Assembly (NCBI RefSeq): GCF_947489565.1
Contig: NZ_CANLEA010000032.1
Coordinates: 1-53,753 of the forward strand
From: an uncultured Kordia sp.
GTDB taxonomy: Bacteria; Bacteroidota; Bacteroidia; Flavobacteriales; Flavobacteriaceae
Length of the DNA stretch: 53,753 nt
Reading direction: 5' to 3'
Every line of letters starts with the position of its first letter. The first letter of the stretch is position 1. A program made the translations under genes and the position numbers. The notes beneath the pieces are model-generated. The model saw nothing but the letters and a program-made list of their open reading frames with translations. It had not been told where the DNA came from and did no database searches. This document shows positions 28,127 to 36,324 of the stretch, in pieces.

Positions 28127-28423
28127 AGATTTCAAAAATTCATTTTGATATACTTTTAAGCAGCTTTTCAAATAGTTATTAACATTTATCCTTTTTATCT
28201 AAAATTGCTTAGAGCGGCTTTAAATAGCCTTAAAAACATTTTTAAAGTATTTTTTTCCAGAAGTCTGATTCAAAATTTACAGAAGCGCTTAGAAGCCGTG
28301 TAAATACTTTTTATTTTTAGTGTAAAATACCACAAAACAGCTTTTTTGCGCCTAAAACAACCTTTTAGTAACATTGTTTTATTAGTTTTACATCACTAAT
28401 AACTTTTTACTAAATATTTATCA
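28127..28423. other. AT-rich intergenic region between divergent gyrB and a T9SS cargo gene
   Basis: About 300 bases without a plausible gene. The sequence carries several similar short motifs (AGCAGCTTTT, GAGCGGCTTTA, AACAGCTTTTTT), without a clear regular spacing. No hairpin terminator or RNA gene is evident. No good promoter box for the gene at 28424 was found. Confidence 0.4.
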
Positions 28424-29437
28424 ATGAAAAAAAAATTACTCTTACTTGCTTCACTTTTTAGTATTGCAGGATTTTCTCAAACTATTTCAACCTACGAAAG
28501 TGATTCTGGGACGGACTTTTCTATCCTAGCAGCGTCTAGTGCTTTAGACCAATCGCCAACAGGAGCGAATGTTTTTTGGACATTTAACGGACTTACTCCA
28601 GGAGGAACAAATATAGATACGTATGCTGCACCAGATGCAACGCAGTTAACAACATACCCTGGAACTACAAACGTACAAACAATTACTACGCAAGGAACGC
28701 CTCCAGTGGCGAGCAATTTCTTTTTAAGAACTGATGGTACAGGAACTTATATTACAGGAGGTACGCAAGGAGATATTACATTAAATTATAGCACGACAAA
28801 TGCTTTTATAGGTTTATTTCCTTTGAGTTTTGGAGCTAATAATTCGGGAACAGCCGCAGGAACATTTTCATTCATGGGTACAAGCGGAACATTTACAGGG
28901 ACATTTACTGCCACTGTAGATGCTCATGGTACACTGACAATGACAGACGCCGTTGCTAATGATTATGTAGCGCCTGTTACACGTTTACGTGTTGATCAGA
29001 ATTTGAGTTTTAGTATTCCTCCTATTTTTAATAATATTGGAACACTGACACAAACTACGTACTATTATTATGATAATAATGCAGATAATATTGCTTTTAG
29101 ATATACAGATGCACATCTTGTTTCTGCCTTTTTAGGCATTGACCAAATGACAGAAACATACGAACGTAATACAACATTAACACTTTCTAGAAATACTGTT
29201 GATGCTTCTCAATTTCAGTTATATCCAAATCCTGCCAAAGATTTTATAACGATTGAGTCAAAAAATGGACAAGCCATTCAAACGGTTTCTATTGTAGATG
29301 TTCAAGGAAGAAATGTATTTACAGCTAATGAAGCTGTTTCAAGAATTCCAGTTACTAACTTGCAACAAGGAATGTATTTTGTAACACTTGAAACAGAAAC
29401 TGGTGCCATCACCACAAAGAAGTTTATCAAGCAGTAA
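28424..29437 (+). CDS. T9SS type A sorted secreted protein, 337 residues
   Basis: The signal peptide is MKKKLLLLASLFSIAGFSQ. The body (about 20-255) is rich in Thr, Gly and Asn (TPGGTNIDTYAAPDA, SFMGTSGTFTGTFTATVDAH), suggesting a beta fold, with no enzyme motif. The C-terminal 75 residues are a T9SS type A sorting domain: FQLYPNPAKDFITIESKNG, SIVDVQGRNVF, LQQGMYFVTLETE and KKFIKQ. The protein should be exposed or released by T9SS. Function is unknown. Confidence 0.87.
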   Translation: MKKKLLLLASLFSIAGFSQTISTYESDSGTDFSILAASSALDQSPTGANVFWTFNGLTPGGTNIDTYAAPDATQLTTYPGTTNVQTITTQGTPPVASNFFLRTDGTGTYITGGTQGDITLNYSTTNAFIGLFPLSFGANNSGTAAGTFSFMGTSGTFTGTFTATVDAHGTLTMTDAVANDYVAPVTRLRVDQNLSFSIPPIFNNIGTLTQTTYYYYDNNADNIAFRYTDAHLVSAFLGIDQMTETYERNTTLTLSRNTVDASQFQLYPNPAKDFITIESKNGQAIQTVSIVDVQGRNVFTANEAVSRIPVTNLQQGMYFVTLETETGAITTKKFIKQ

Positions 29438-29457
29438 ATATTTTTATAGTATACATC

Positions 29458-29493
29458 AAACGCTCAGAGTTTTTAATGAAATTCTGGGCGTTT
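29458..29493 (+). terminator. Terminator after the 337-residue T9SS protein
   Basis: AAACGCTCAGAGT pairs with ATTCTGGGCGTTT, allowing wobble and one mismatch, then TTTGTTTTT follows. It lies about 20 bases past the stop codon. Confidence 0.75.
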
Positions 29494-29690
29494 TTTGTTT
29501 TTATGAATTGCAGAATCACAATGAATACACAATAGAACAACCATAACTTTAAACTTTTATTAACTCTAAAGGTCTAAGGTTTACACTACTTTTAAGTTTC
29601 ACATATTTTTCAAGCAATGAAAAACTAGTATTATATATATTTATAGCTATCGGATTTCAACAAGTCAATGCCAAATGTGGCGTAGATTTT

Positions 29691-31040
29691 ATGAAGTTTT
29701 ATCCTATGGAAAAGATGATTTCTCAAAACGCAATGTTTGTGATTGAAGCTTCTGGCACGCGAACTATGGAAACGATTTCTTCTTTTAAGAATAGAATCGT
29801 GTACTTGCAAAGCGAATCTGGAGATATTGTAACATTAGCGCTGCAAGAAGTGTTGTACAGCAAGAAAAATCTAGCGCAAGCTATTTTTAAACCAACGCGT
29901 CCATTACAGCCAAAGACAACGTATTTTTTAAAATATGAGAATCAGACTGAACAGGAAACTATAGATATTAAAAAACGGCATCAAACAAGTCACAAACGTA
30001 AAAAGCTTTATTGGATTACTAACGCTACTGCTGATGTTATTGAATCATCTTCAAATCTTAAAATTACATATACAAAATCTAGAGTTACTGAGTTTGGTTG
30101 CGGACCTTTAGCTTTTGCTATTTTGGAAGAATGTGAAAAATTAGATCCGAAAAATTTCCTGTATCCTTACGAGAAAGCTTTTGCTTACGTTAAAAAGAAA
30201 GAATACGACAAAGCTATTAAAATCTTAAAAAAGACTTTAAAATACGAGAACATCAACAGTCAAGTATATCAAATGTTGGGCAACGCATATAGTTATTCTG
30301 GAAAAGAGAAAAAAGCGATTAAAACCTATGAAAAAGGCATGGAAAAGTTTCCAAATGCTGGAAATTTGCATTTAGAGAAAGGCAATGTTTTTTGGTTTAA
30401 AGAAGATTATAATGAAGCTGCTATAAATTATAGAAAAGGTATTGAAGCCGATCCAATGTTTCCTTCTAATTATTACCGATTGGCGTTATTATATTTGAGT
30501 TCTAGCGATAAATTGTCTGGATTGATTTATGCAGAGATTTTTATGAATTTAGAACGTACTACGCAGCGCACAAAGGAAATGAGTAAGCTGATTTACGATA
30601 CTTATAAAGGCGCTATTACACTTGGAGAAGAAGAATCATCAATAGACTTTTGTGAAATTGTTATGGATGTAAAAGACTTGGAGAATGGTGAATTGACCTT
30701 GCCACTTTGCGCCATTTACGGAAAACATTTTATATTGGGAATGCTAGGAATGAAAGAAGTAAACTCGGAAACTATTGCAAAAATGCGCGCTAGTTTTATT
30801 GAACATTTTTTTGAAGAAGATTATAAAAAATATTCGAATGTCTTATTCGATTACCATAAGAAACTAGCAGATGCTGGTATGCTTGAAGCCTACACCTATT
30901 ATATTCTACAAATTGGTGATGCTCACGGATATGAAGAATGGTCTACTTCCCATGAAAAAGAACTGAATGCCTTTTTTGATTGGTATGTAACTAAAGATAA
31001 TTATATGGAAGTGACAAAGAAGAATATGTTCATTAACTAA
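29691..31040 (+). CDS. TPR protein with a signal peptide out of frame by one base
   Basis: The longest ATG frame gives 449 residues. TPR-like units lie at about residues 150-270 (YEKAFAYVKKKEYDKAIKIL, YQMLGNAYSYSGKEKKAIKT, LEKGNVFWFKEDYNEAAINY, YRLALLYLSSSDKLSG). The first 100 residues look like a small beta domain. The frame is open upstream of the first ATG and codes for KLVLYIFIAIGFQQVNAKCG, a clear signal peptide. The natural ATG (29617) for it is out of frame: ATG AAA AAC TAG has five A where six would give MKKLVLYIF. So this is either a frameshifted gene, a sequencing error, or a switchable start. If exported, it would act in the periplasm as a protein-interaction scaffold. The partner is unknown. 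Confidence 0.75.
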   Translation: MKFYPMEKMISQNAMFVIEASGTRTMETISSFKNRIVYLQSESGDIVTLALQEVLYSKKNLAQAIFKPTRPLQPKTTYFLKYENQTEQETIDIKKRHQTSHKRKKLYWITNATADVIESSSNLKITYTKSRVTEFGCGPLAFAILEECEKLDPKNFLYPYEKAFAYVKKKEYDKAIKILKKTLKYENINSQVYQMLGNAYSYSGKEKKAIKTYEKGMEKFPNAGNLHLEKGNVFWFKEDYNEAAINYRKGIEADPMFPSNYYRLALLYLSSSDKLSGLIYAEIFMNLERTTQRTKEMSKLIYDTYKGAITLGEEESSIDFCEIVMDVKDLENGELTLPLCAIYGKHFILGMLGMKEVNSETIAKMRASFIEHFFEEDYKKYSNVLFDYHKKLADAGMLEAYTYYILQIGDAHGYEEWSTSHEKELNAFFDWYVTKDNYMEVTKKNMFIN

Positions 31041-31120
31041 AGCGTTACGACTTATATCACTTTCAATTATTGGAAATCTATTTTGTAAAAGGTAAAAATC
31101 ATCAAATTTAATCTTAAAAA

Positions 31121-31153
31121 CTTGAATTAGTTAGGAGTCCATATTTATATTTG
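31121..31153 (+). promoter_or_regulatory. Promoter for the AAA-GGCT fusion gene
   Basis: CTTG at 31121-31124 and a perfect TATATTTG at 31146-31153 are 21 bases apart. The expected transcript start is about 25 bases before the ATG at 31188. Confidence 0.55.
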
Positions 31154-31187
31154 CATTTTATTACTTAGCTACTCAAAAAAATAGTAT

Positions 31188-32243
31188 ATGAGACTCGATG
31201 ATTTAATACTGAAATCTACGGAAACTTCCATTTCTTTGGATGAAATACACTTAAGTACTCATAATAAAGAGCAAGTGCAACAAATGCTTGATGAGTTCAA
31301 TCATTTTGAAGCTTTAATGCAATATGATTTACCTATAGCAAATAAAGTGTTATTACACGGTCATACTGGTTGTGGAAAAACAGCAACAGCCAAAGCCATT
31401 GCACAGGAGCTACACAAAGAAATTATTATTTTAAATTTAGGAAGTTTTGTTTCATCAAAATTAGGAGAAACCGCAAGAAATATTACGAATATATTTAAAA
31501 AAGTAGCGCGTCAAAAAGCGGTGTTATTTCTTGATGAATTCGATTATATAGGCAAGGTTAGAGATTACGACAGTAAGGATTCTGGAGAAATGAAACGTAT
31601 TGTAAATACCATCATTCAACTGATTGATTATATACCCAACGACACTTTATTAATTGCCGCCACAAATTATGTAGAAATTATAGATACTGCTTTGTTACGA
31701 CGTTTTCAAGTAAGACTTCAATACAATTTACCCACAAAAGAAGCTTTAGACCGTTATTATGATGATATCCTAAAAAAGTACCCTAAACAGTATCAAAAGT
31801 TGACAAGAGTGTATGATATTTCATATGCAGAAGCGAAAGATATTGTAACTCATTCCATCAAAAAACAGATTATTACTGCTGAAAAGAATAAAGCATCTGA
31901 AAAGAAACATTATTTATTTTCATACGGAACATTGCAACTCGAAAAAGTACAACAAGAAACCTATAACCGTATTTTATCTGGCAGTAAAGATTCGTTGACC
32001 AATTATAAATTAGAATCTTTAGAAATTACAAATACTGAAGTGCTTGCTAAAAGTGAACAAAAGTTTCATCCAATTGCGGTGAAGACTTTAAATTCTGAGG
32101 ATCATATTGAAGGTGTTATTTTTGAAATAACAGAACAAGAATTATTAGACACCGATACATACGAAGTTGAGGAATACAAACGCGTTTTAGAAACGTTCAA
32201 TTCTGGGAAAGAAGCCTGGGTTTATGTTGCAAAGAATACTTAA
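31188..32243 (+). CDS. Fusion of AAA ATPase and gamma-glutamylcyclotransferase-like (AIG2) domain
   Basis: One uninterrupted 351-residue frame carries two domains. The AAA ATPase occupies about 40-235: Walker A GHTGCGKT (58-65), Walker B AVLFLDEFD (111-119), sensor 1 LLIAATN (154-160) and Arg finger RR (171-172). Residues about 242-349 match the gamma-glutamylcyclotransferase/AIG2-like family: FSYGTLQLEKVQ (YGTL substrate loop at 246-249), HPIA, HIEGVIFEIT, LLDTDTYEVEEYKRV with the likely catalytic Glu at about 326, and GKEAWVYV. Such GGCT-like domains can release 5-oxoproline from gamma-glutamyl compounds. I do not know this fusion from the literature. There is no signal peptide, so it is cytosolic. 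A convergent dipeptide epimerase ends 13 bases away, which may point to Glu-containing peptide metabolism. Confidence 0.88.
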   Translation: MRLDDLILKSTETSISLDEIHLSTHNKEQVQQMLDEFNHFEALMQYDLPIANKVLLHGHTGCGKTATAKAIAQELHKEIIILNLGSFVSSKLGETARNITNIFKKVARQKAVLFLDEFDYIGKVRDYDSKDSGEMKRIVNTIIQLIDYIPNDTLLIAATNYVEIIDTALLRRFQVRLQYNLPTKEALDRYYDDILKKYPKQYQKLTRVYDISYAEAKDIVTHSIKKQIITAEKNKASEKKHYLFSYGTLQLEKVQQETYNRILSGSKDSLTNYKLESLEITNTEVLAKSEQKFHPIAVKTLNSEDHIEGVIFEITEQELLDTDTYEVEEYKRVLETFNSGKEAWVYVAKNT

Positions 32244-32256
32244 ACATTTTCTTTTT

Positions 32257-33276
32257 TTACATCAGAAAAGCTCCCGAACCATTTCCGTTGGCATATACAA
32301 TTTTGCCATGATTGAAAGTGACTCCAGTGGCAATATCGTTTTGAAGTAACATGGCGCCGTCGGCATCGATATAATCTAGTAAAGGCGCTAATTGTGTGAG
32401 ATTTGAAATTCCAATAGTAGATTCCGTCATGCAACCAGCCATGATTTGAAGTCCTTTTGCTTTCGCGATTTGTATCATTTGCAACGCTGGCGTAATGCCA
32501 CCACATTTCATAAGTTTGATATTGATTCCGTGAAAAACTTCTGCACATTTAGAAACGTCTGCTAGTTTTTGACAACTTTCGTCTGCGATGATCGGTAATA
32601 CACTTTCTTTTTTCAGTAGTTTCATCCCTTTCCAATTGTCGGCTTGCAAAGGTTGTTCTATGAATTCGACATTGAGTTCTCTAAGAATTGCTGCATTTTT
32701 GAGTGTTTCTTCCACCGTCCAAGCACAATTGGCATCAACTCTGAAAACAGAATCAGTCACTTCACGGAGTTTTTGTATGATTTCTACATCGTTTTTAGTG
32801 CCAAGTTTTACTTTATAGATCGGCCAAGGCGTTTCCTGAATCTTTGATTGCATCACTTGAATTGCATCAATTCCGATGGTGAAGTTTGTTTTTGGCAAAT
32901 TCACATCGTGTTCACTCCAGAAGCGTCGCAATGGTTTTTGTTGTTGTTTTGCATACAAATCCCAATACGCAGTATCAATCGCGCACAACGCAAAATAGTT
33001 ATCACGCAACTTGGGTTCTAATTGTTCCCAAAGCTTTGTTGGATGTATATTTTCGGGAATATTTTTAAGAATAGTTTTGACACTTTCGATAGCATTTTTC
33101 AAGCTTTCTACCGAACTGTTATAATACGGATTTACGGTTGCTTCTCCATAACCTGTGAATTGTCCATCAGAAATCTCAACTACAATCGTTTTTTGCACGG
33201 TAACTGTGTATCGAGAAATTGTAAACGGATGTTGAAGTGGAAGTTCAAAGTTATGTACCGTAATATTGAATTGCAT
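32257..33276 (-). CDS. Dipeptide epimerase (enolase superfamily)
   Basis: This mandelate-racemase/muconate-lactonizing-enzyme-type protein of 339 residues likely epimerises dipeptides such as L-Ala-D/L-Glu from murein recycling. The catalytic framework is visible: KVK lysine motif in IYKVKLGT (about 153-158), metal ligands Asp in RVDANCAW (about 179), Glu in FIEQPL (about 204) and Asp in ADESC (about 229), and the second Lys in INIKLMKCGG (about 253). MAGCMTESTIGIS and the end DADGAMLLQND are typical of the dipeptide epimerase group. It is cytosolic. Exact dipeptide specificity cannot be read off. It lies tail to tail with the AAA-GGCT gene. Confidence 0.9.
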   Translation of the reverse strand: MQFNITVHNFELPLQHPFTISRYTVTVQKTIVVEISDGQFTGYGEATVNPYYNSSVESLKNAIESVKTILKNIPENIHPTKLWEQLEPKLRDNYFALCAIDTAYWDLYAKQQQKPLRRFWSEHDVNLPKTNFTIGIDAIQVMQSKIQETPWPIYKVKLGTKNDVEIIQKLREVTDSVFRVDANCAWTVEETLKNAAILRELNVEFIEQPLQADNWKGMKLLKKESVLPIIADESCQKLADVSKCAEVFHGINIKLMKCGGITPALQMIQIAKAKGLQIMAGCMTESTIGISNLTQLAPLLDYIDADGAMLLQNDIATGVTFNHGKIVYANGNGSGAFLM

Positions 33277-33314
33277 GTTTTAAAGATACGCTTATGATTC
33301 TCTAAAATACAAAA

Positions 33315-33340
33315 ACGCCATACAAATATATGCATGGCGT
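33315..33340 (-). terminator. Hairpin between asnB and the epimerase gene
   Basis: ACGCCAT (33315-33321) pairs with ATGGCGT (33334-33340), and the minus strand continues with TTTTGTATTTTAG. It lies about 137 bases after the asnB stop, past a palindromic repeat element, and shortly before the epimerase start. Confidence 0.55.
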
Positions 33341-33384
33341 CTTTAGAAACTATAATTGAGAAAAATGTGTGTAATTGTTTATTT

Positions 33385-33468
33385 GTCATTCCTGTGTAGA
33401 CAGGAATCCATTTGCTTTTCATAGTACTTCTCGATACAATTCGCTTGGGCGAATCACTCGAAATGACG
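33385..33468. repeat. REP-like intergenic palindromic element
   Basis: Two small hairpins (ATTCCTGT-GTAG-ACAGGAAT, 33388-33407; ATTCGC-TTGG-GCGAAT, 33439-33454) lie between TGTCATTC and GAAATGACG ends. The element resembles dispersed palindromic intergenic repeats common in bacterial genomes, in which spurious frames translate as WIPVYTGMT. It lies in the asnB-epimerase gap. Confidence 0.6.
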
Positions 33469-33476
33469 TTTTAGGA

Positions 33477-35141
33477 TTAATACGCTTCTTCATGCACATT
33501 TGCGACTGCTCTACCCGATGGATCGTTCATGTTTTTGAAAGATTCATCCCATTCTAAAGCAGTTACCGAGCTACACGCTACAGATGGTACTGATGGAACT
33601 GTTAATGAAGCTGTTTCCGATGGAAAATGCTCTTCGAAAATACTACGATAGTAATATTCTTCTTTAGCTCTTGGTGTTTGTACTGGGAAACGGAATTTTG
33701 CGTTTGCCAATTGTTCGTCAGATACTTCGCTTTCTACCAATTCTTTTAAAGTATCAATCCAGCTGTATCCAACGCCATCACTAAATTGTTCTTTTTGTCT
33801 CCAAGCTACGCTTTCTGGTAAGTACGATTCAAATGCTTTACGCAATACCCACTTTTCCATACGTTCACCGTTGATCATTTTATCTTTTGGATTGATGCGC
33901 ATAGCAACATCCATAAATTCTTTATCTAAGAAAGGCACACGACCTTCTATTCCCCAAGCTGCTAACGATTTGTTGGCACGTAAACAATCGTATTGGTATA
34001 ATTTATCGAGTTTACGCACGGTTTCTTTGTGCAATTCTTCTGCGCTCGGTGCTTTGTGGAAATATAAATATCCTCCGAAGATTTCATCAGCTCCTTCACC
34101 CGATAATACCATTTTAATTCCCATAGATTTGATGACTCTTGCCAATAAATACATTGGTGTAGAAGCACGAACTGTGGTGATATCATAAGTTTCTAAGTGA
34201 TAAATTACATCTTTGATCGCATCCAAACCTTCTTGAATGGTAAATTTAACTTCGTGATGCACCGTTCCAATATGATCTGCTACTTTTTGTGCTGCAGCCA
34301 AATCTGGAGAACCTTCCAATCCAATTGAGAACGAGTGTAGTTGTGGCCACCAAGCTTCTGTTGTATCATCAGATTCGATACGCATTTGCGCATATTTTTT
34401 TGCAACAGCAGAAGTGATTGAAGAATCCAATCCGCCAGAAAGCAATACTCCGTACGGTACATCAGACATTAATTGCCTGTGAATAGATGCTTCTAAAGCT
34501 TCACGCAATTCATCAATACTAGTTTGATTGTCTTTTACCGCTTCATAGTCCATCCAATCGCGCTTGTACCATTGTTTTAACTCGCCTTCTTTGCTATCTA
34601 AATAGTATCCCGGGGGAAATACTTCTATTTTACTACAAACGCCTTCTAATGCTTTTAATTCAGAGGCTACATAGAAGGTTCCGTGTTTGTCCCATCCAAT
34701 ATATAAAGGAATAATTCCCATATGATCTCTTGCTACTAAATAGGCGTCTTGCGTTTCATCATACAAAGCAAAACCGAAGATTCCGTTCAATTCATCTAAA
34801 AACGTACTTCCTTTTTCTTTGTATAAAGCTAGAATTACTTCACAATCCGATTGTGTTTGAAAGTTATACGAACCTTCAAATTGTTTGCGTAATTCTCTGT
34901 GATTATATATTTCTCCGTTCGCAGCCAAGATGAGTTGTTTATCTTCACTAAATAAAGGCTGTTTTCCTGAAGCTGGATCTACAATTGCCAAACGCTCGTG
35001 CGTAAGGATTGCTTTTTCAGAACTATAAATTCCGCTCCAGTCTGGTCCGCGATGACGGATTTTTTTAGACATTTCTAATAGTTGAGGTCTTAATTCCTCT
35101 GATTTTTCTTTAAGCTCGAAAGCACATACAATTCCACACAT
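33477..35141 (-). CDS. asnB: Asparagine synthase B, glutamine-hydrolysing
   Basis: The 554-residue enzyme makes asparagine from aspartate, ATP and glutamine. The N-terminal class II glutamine amidotransferase domain starts MCGIVCAFEL with the nucleophile Cys2 and includes RHRGPDWSG, LTHERLAIVDP and GEIYNHRELR. The synthetase domain has the PP-loop LLSGGLDSS (about 232-240), SGEGADEIFGGY and GRVPFLDKEFMD. Length and motifs are those of E. coli-type AsnB. The final Met-less C-terminus ends NVHEEAY. It appears to be a single-gene transcript. Confidence 0.96.
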   Translation of the reverse strand: MCGIVCAFELKEKSEELRPQLLEMSKKIRHRGPDWSGIYSSEKAILTHERLAIVDPASGKQPLFSEDKQLILAANGEIYNHRELRKQFEGSYNFQTQSDCEVILALYKEKGSTFLDELNGIFGFALYDETQDAYLVARDHMGIIPLYIGWDKHGTFYVASELKALEGVCSKIEVFPPGYYLDSKEGELKQWYKRDWMDYEAVKDNQTSIDELREALEASIHRQLMSDVPYGVLLSGGLDSSITSAVAKKYAQMRIESDDTTEAWWPQLHSFSIGLEGSPDLAAAQKVADHIGTVHHEVKFTIQEGLDAIKDVIYHLETYDITTVRASTPMYLLARVIKSMGIKMVLSGEGADEIFGGYLYFHKAPSAEELHKETVRKLDKLYQYDCLRANKSLAAWGIEGRVPFLDKEFMDVAMRINPKDKMINGERMEKWVLRKAFESYLPESVAWRQKEQFSDGVGYSWIDTLKELVESEVSDEQLANAKFRFPVQTPRAKEEYYYRSIFEEHFPSETASLTVPSVPSVACSSVTALEWDESFKNMNDPSGRAVANVHEEAY

Positions 35142-35689
35142 AATTTCTTTTCTTTACAATTACATTACAAATATTGACGTAAACTTTCAATTTAAAAACA
35201 TTAAACATGTTTATACTTACATATTGAAACCGTAAATACAATATTTGTTATTTATTAAAACTTTTTAGCTTCAAAAATCCTTATAAACTTTTGTTTTGTA
35301 AAATTGGCAGAAATTCCATTAGAAAAGAGCATACTTTTTGTGGTTGTATTTAATATTGGAAAAATATGTACTAAATGTCAAATCGAGCGCAGTCGAGATT
35401 CAATTGAAATTTTAGTTTTTCTAGTGTTCTCGACTGCGCTCGAACTGACAAGCATTTATTTTTCTGAAGATTACCTAGTAGTATAACGATTTTTCATGTC
35501 AAACTCACGTTATATTAAATATTGTAAAGATGATCCAAGATTTATGTTTAAAAAGAGAAGAAATATGGACTCACCTTACTTATTTACATGTAAATCATTT
35601 GTATTCTATACAATTTTAACATATTGATTGAAAGTTTAACATAATGCTAAGAAGAAGTTTTAGTAATTTTATATCGAAAAAATTGCACC
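35142..35689. other. 548-base intergenic region between asnB and the DUF2911 gene
   Basis: Divergent genes flank this AT-rich region. It contains the long palindromic element at 35376-35450 and no convincing gene; a 60-codon frame across the palindrome is only the reading of the repeat. Confidence 0.5.
35376..35450. repeat. Large imperfect palindrome (23-base arms)
   Basis: TGTCAAATCGAGCGCAGTCG and three more bases (35376-35398) pair with 35428-35450 at 21 of 23 positions, around a 29-base AT-rich loop. The arms are much more GC-rich than the surroundings. It looks like a dispersed intergenic palindrome (REP or MITE-like) rather than a terminator, since no gene ends beside it. Confidence 0.7.
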
Positions 35690-36229
35690 ATGGTAAAGCG
35701 CTTTATAGCTTCAGGATTGCTTATTGTTACATTATTATTCAGTATGGATGTTGCTGCACAAAAATTCAGTGATATTGATAAGAGTCCTCATGATATAAGT
35801 TATTATAAAGCTAAACGAAATGCACCGCCCGTTGTAAAGGTTGTGTATGGAAGGCCACAAAAGAAAGGACGCCGTATTTTTGGAAGTTTGGTTTCTTATG
35901 GCAAGGTTTGGCGTACAGGCGCGAATGAAGCTACGGAAATCACTTTTTTTCAAGATGTAAAATTAGGAGACCAAGAAATTAAAGCAGGAACGTATACTTT
36001 ATTTACGATTCCGAATAAAAAAACTTGGACGATTATTATAAACTCAGATACAGACGTTTGGGGATCATATTATTATGATCAAGAGAAAGACATTGCTCGC
36101 TTGGACGTTCCTGTGAAAAAAACGGATGTGATAGAGTATTTTTCTATTGCATTCACAAAGGAAACTGATGGTACTCGTATGATACTTGCATGGGACAATA
36201 TAAGTGTCGCGGTACCGTTTAGTTTTTAA
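35690..36229 (+). CDS. DUF2911 domain exported protein
   Basis: The 179-residue protein has a signal peptide ending near DVAAQ. The remainder is a DUF2911 domain: VVKVVYGRPQKKGRRIFGSL, YGKVWRTGANEATEITF, IKAGTYTLFTIPNKKTWTII, DVWGSYYYD and DIARLDVPV. The function of the family is not established; members are exported beta-rich proteins of Bacteroidota. A perfect hairpin terminator follows, so it is a stand-alone gene. Confidence 0.9.
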   Translation: MVKRFIASGLLIVTLLFSMDVAAQKFSDIDKSPHDISYYKAKRNAPPVVKVVYGRPQKKGRRIFGSLVSYGKVWRTGANEATEITFFQDVKLGDQEIKAGTYTLFTIPNKKTWTIIINSDTDVWGSYYYDQEKDIARLDVPVKKTDVIEYFSIAFTKETDGTRMILAWDNISVAVPFSF

Positions 36230-36263
36230 TTATTCTTTATTTATTGTTATTATTGGTTATTTG

Positions 36264-36295
36264 AAAACTCAGAAATCGTAGGATTTCTGAGTTTT
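36264..36295 (+). terminator. Rho-independent terminator after the DUF2911 gene
   Basis: A perfect 14-base stem (AAAACTCAGAAATC with its complement) with loop GTAG is followed by a T-rich tail (TGTTTTTT). The outer A and T runs allow use from the minus side too, where the AraC-type gene ends at 36325. Confidence 0.9.
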
Positions 36296-36324
36296 TGTTT
36301 TTTAAAGGATTTTGCAGACAGACT

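Noticed and set aside
33180-33422. 80-residue frame starting with WIPVYTGMT
   Set aside because: This is the usual spurious translation of a dispersed palindromic repeat, and it runs into the epimerase gene.
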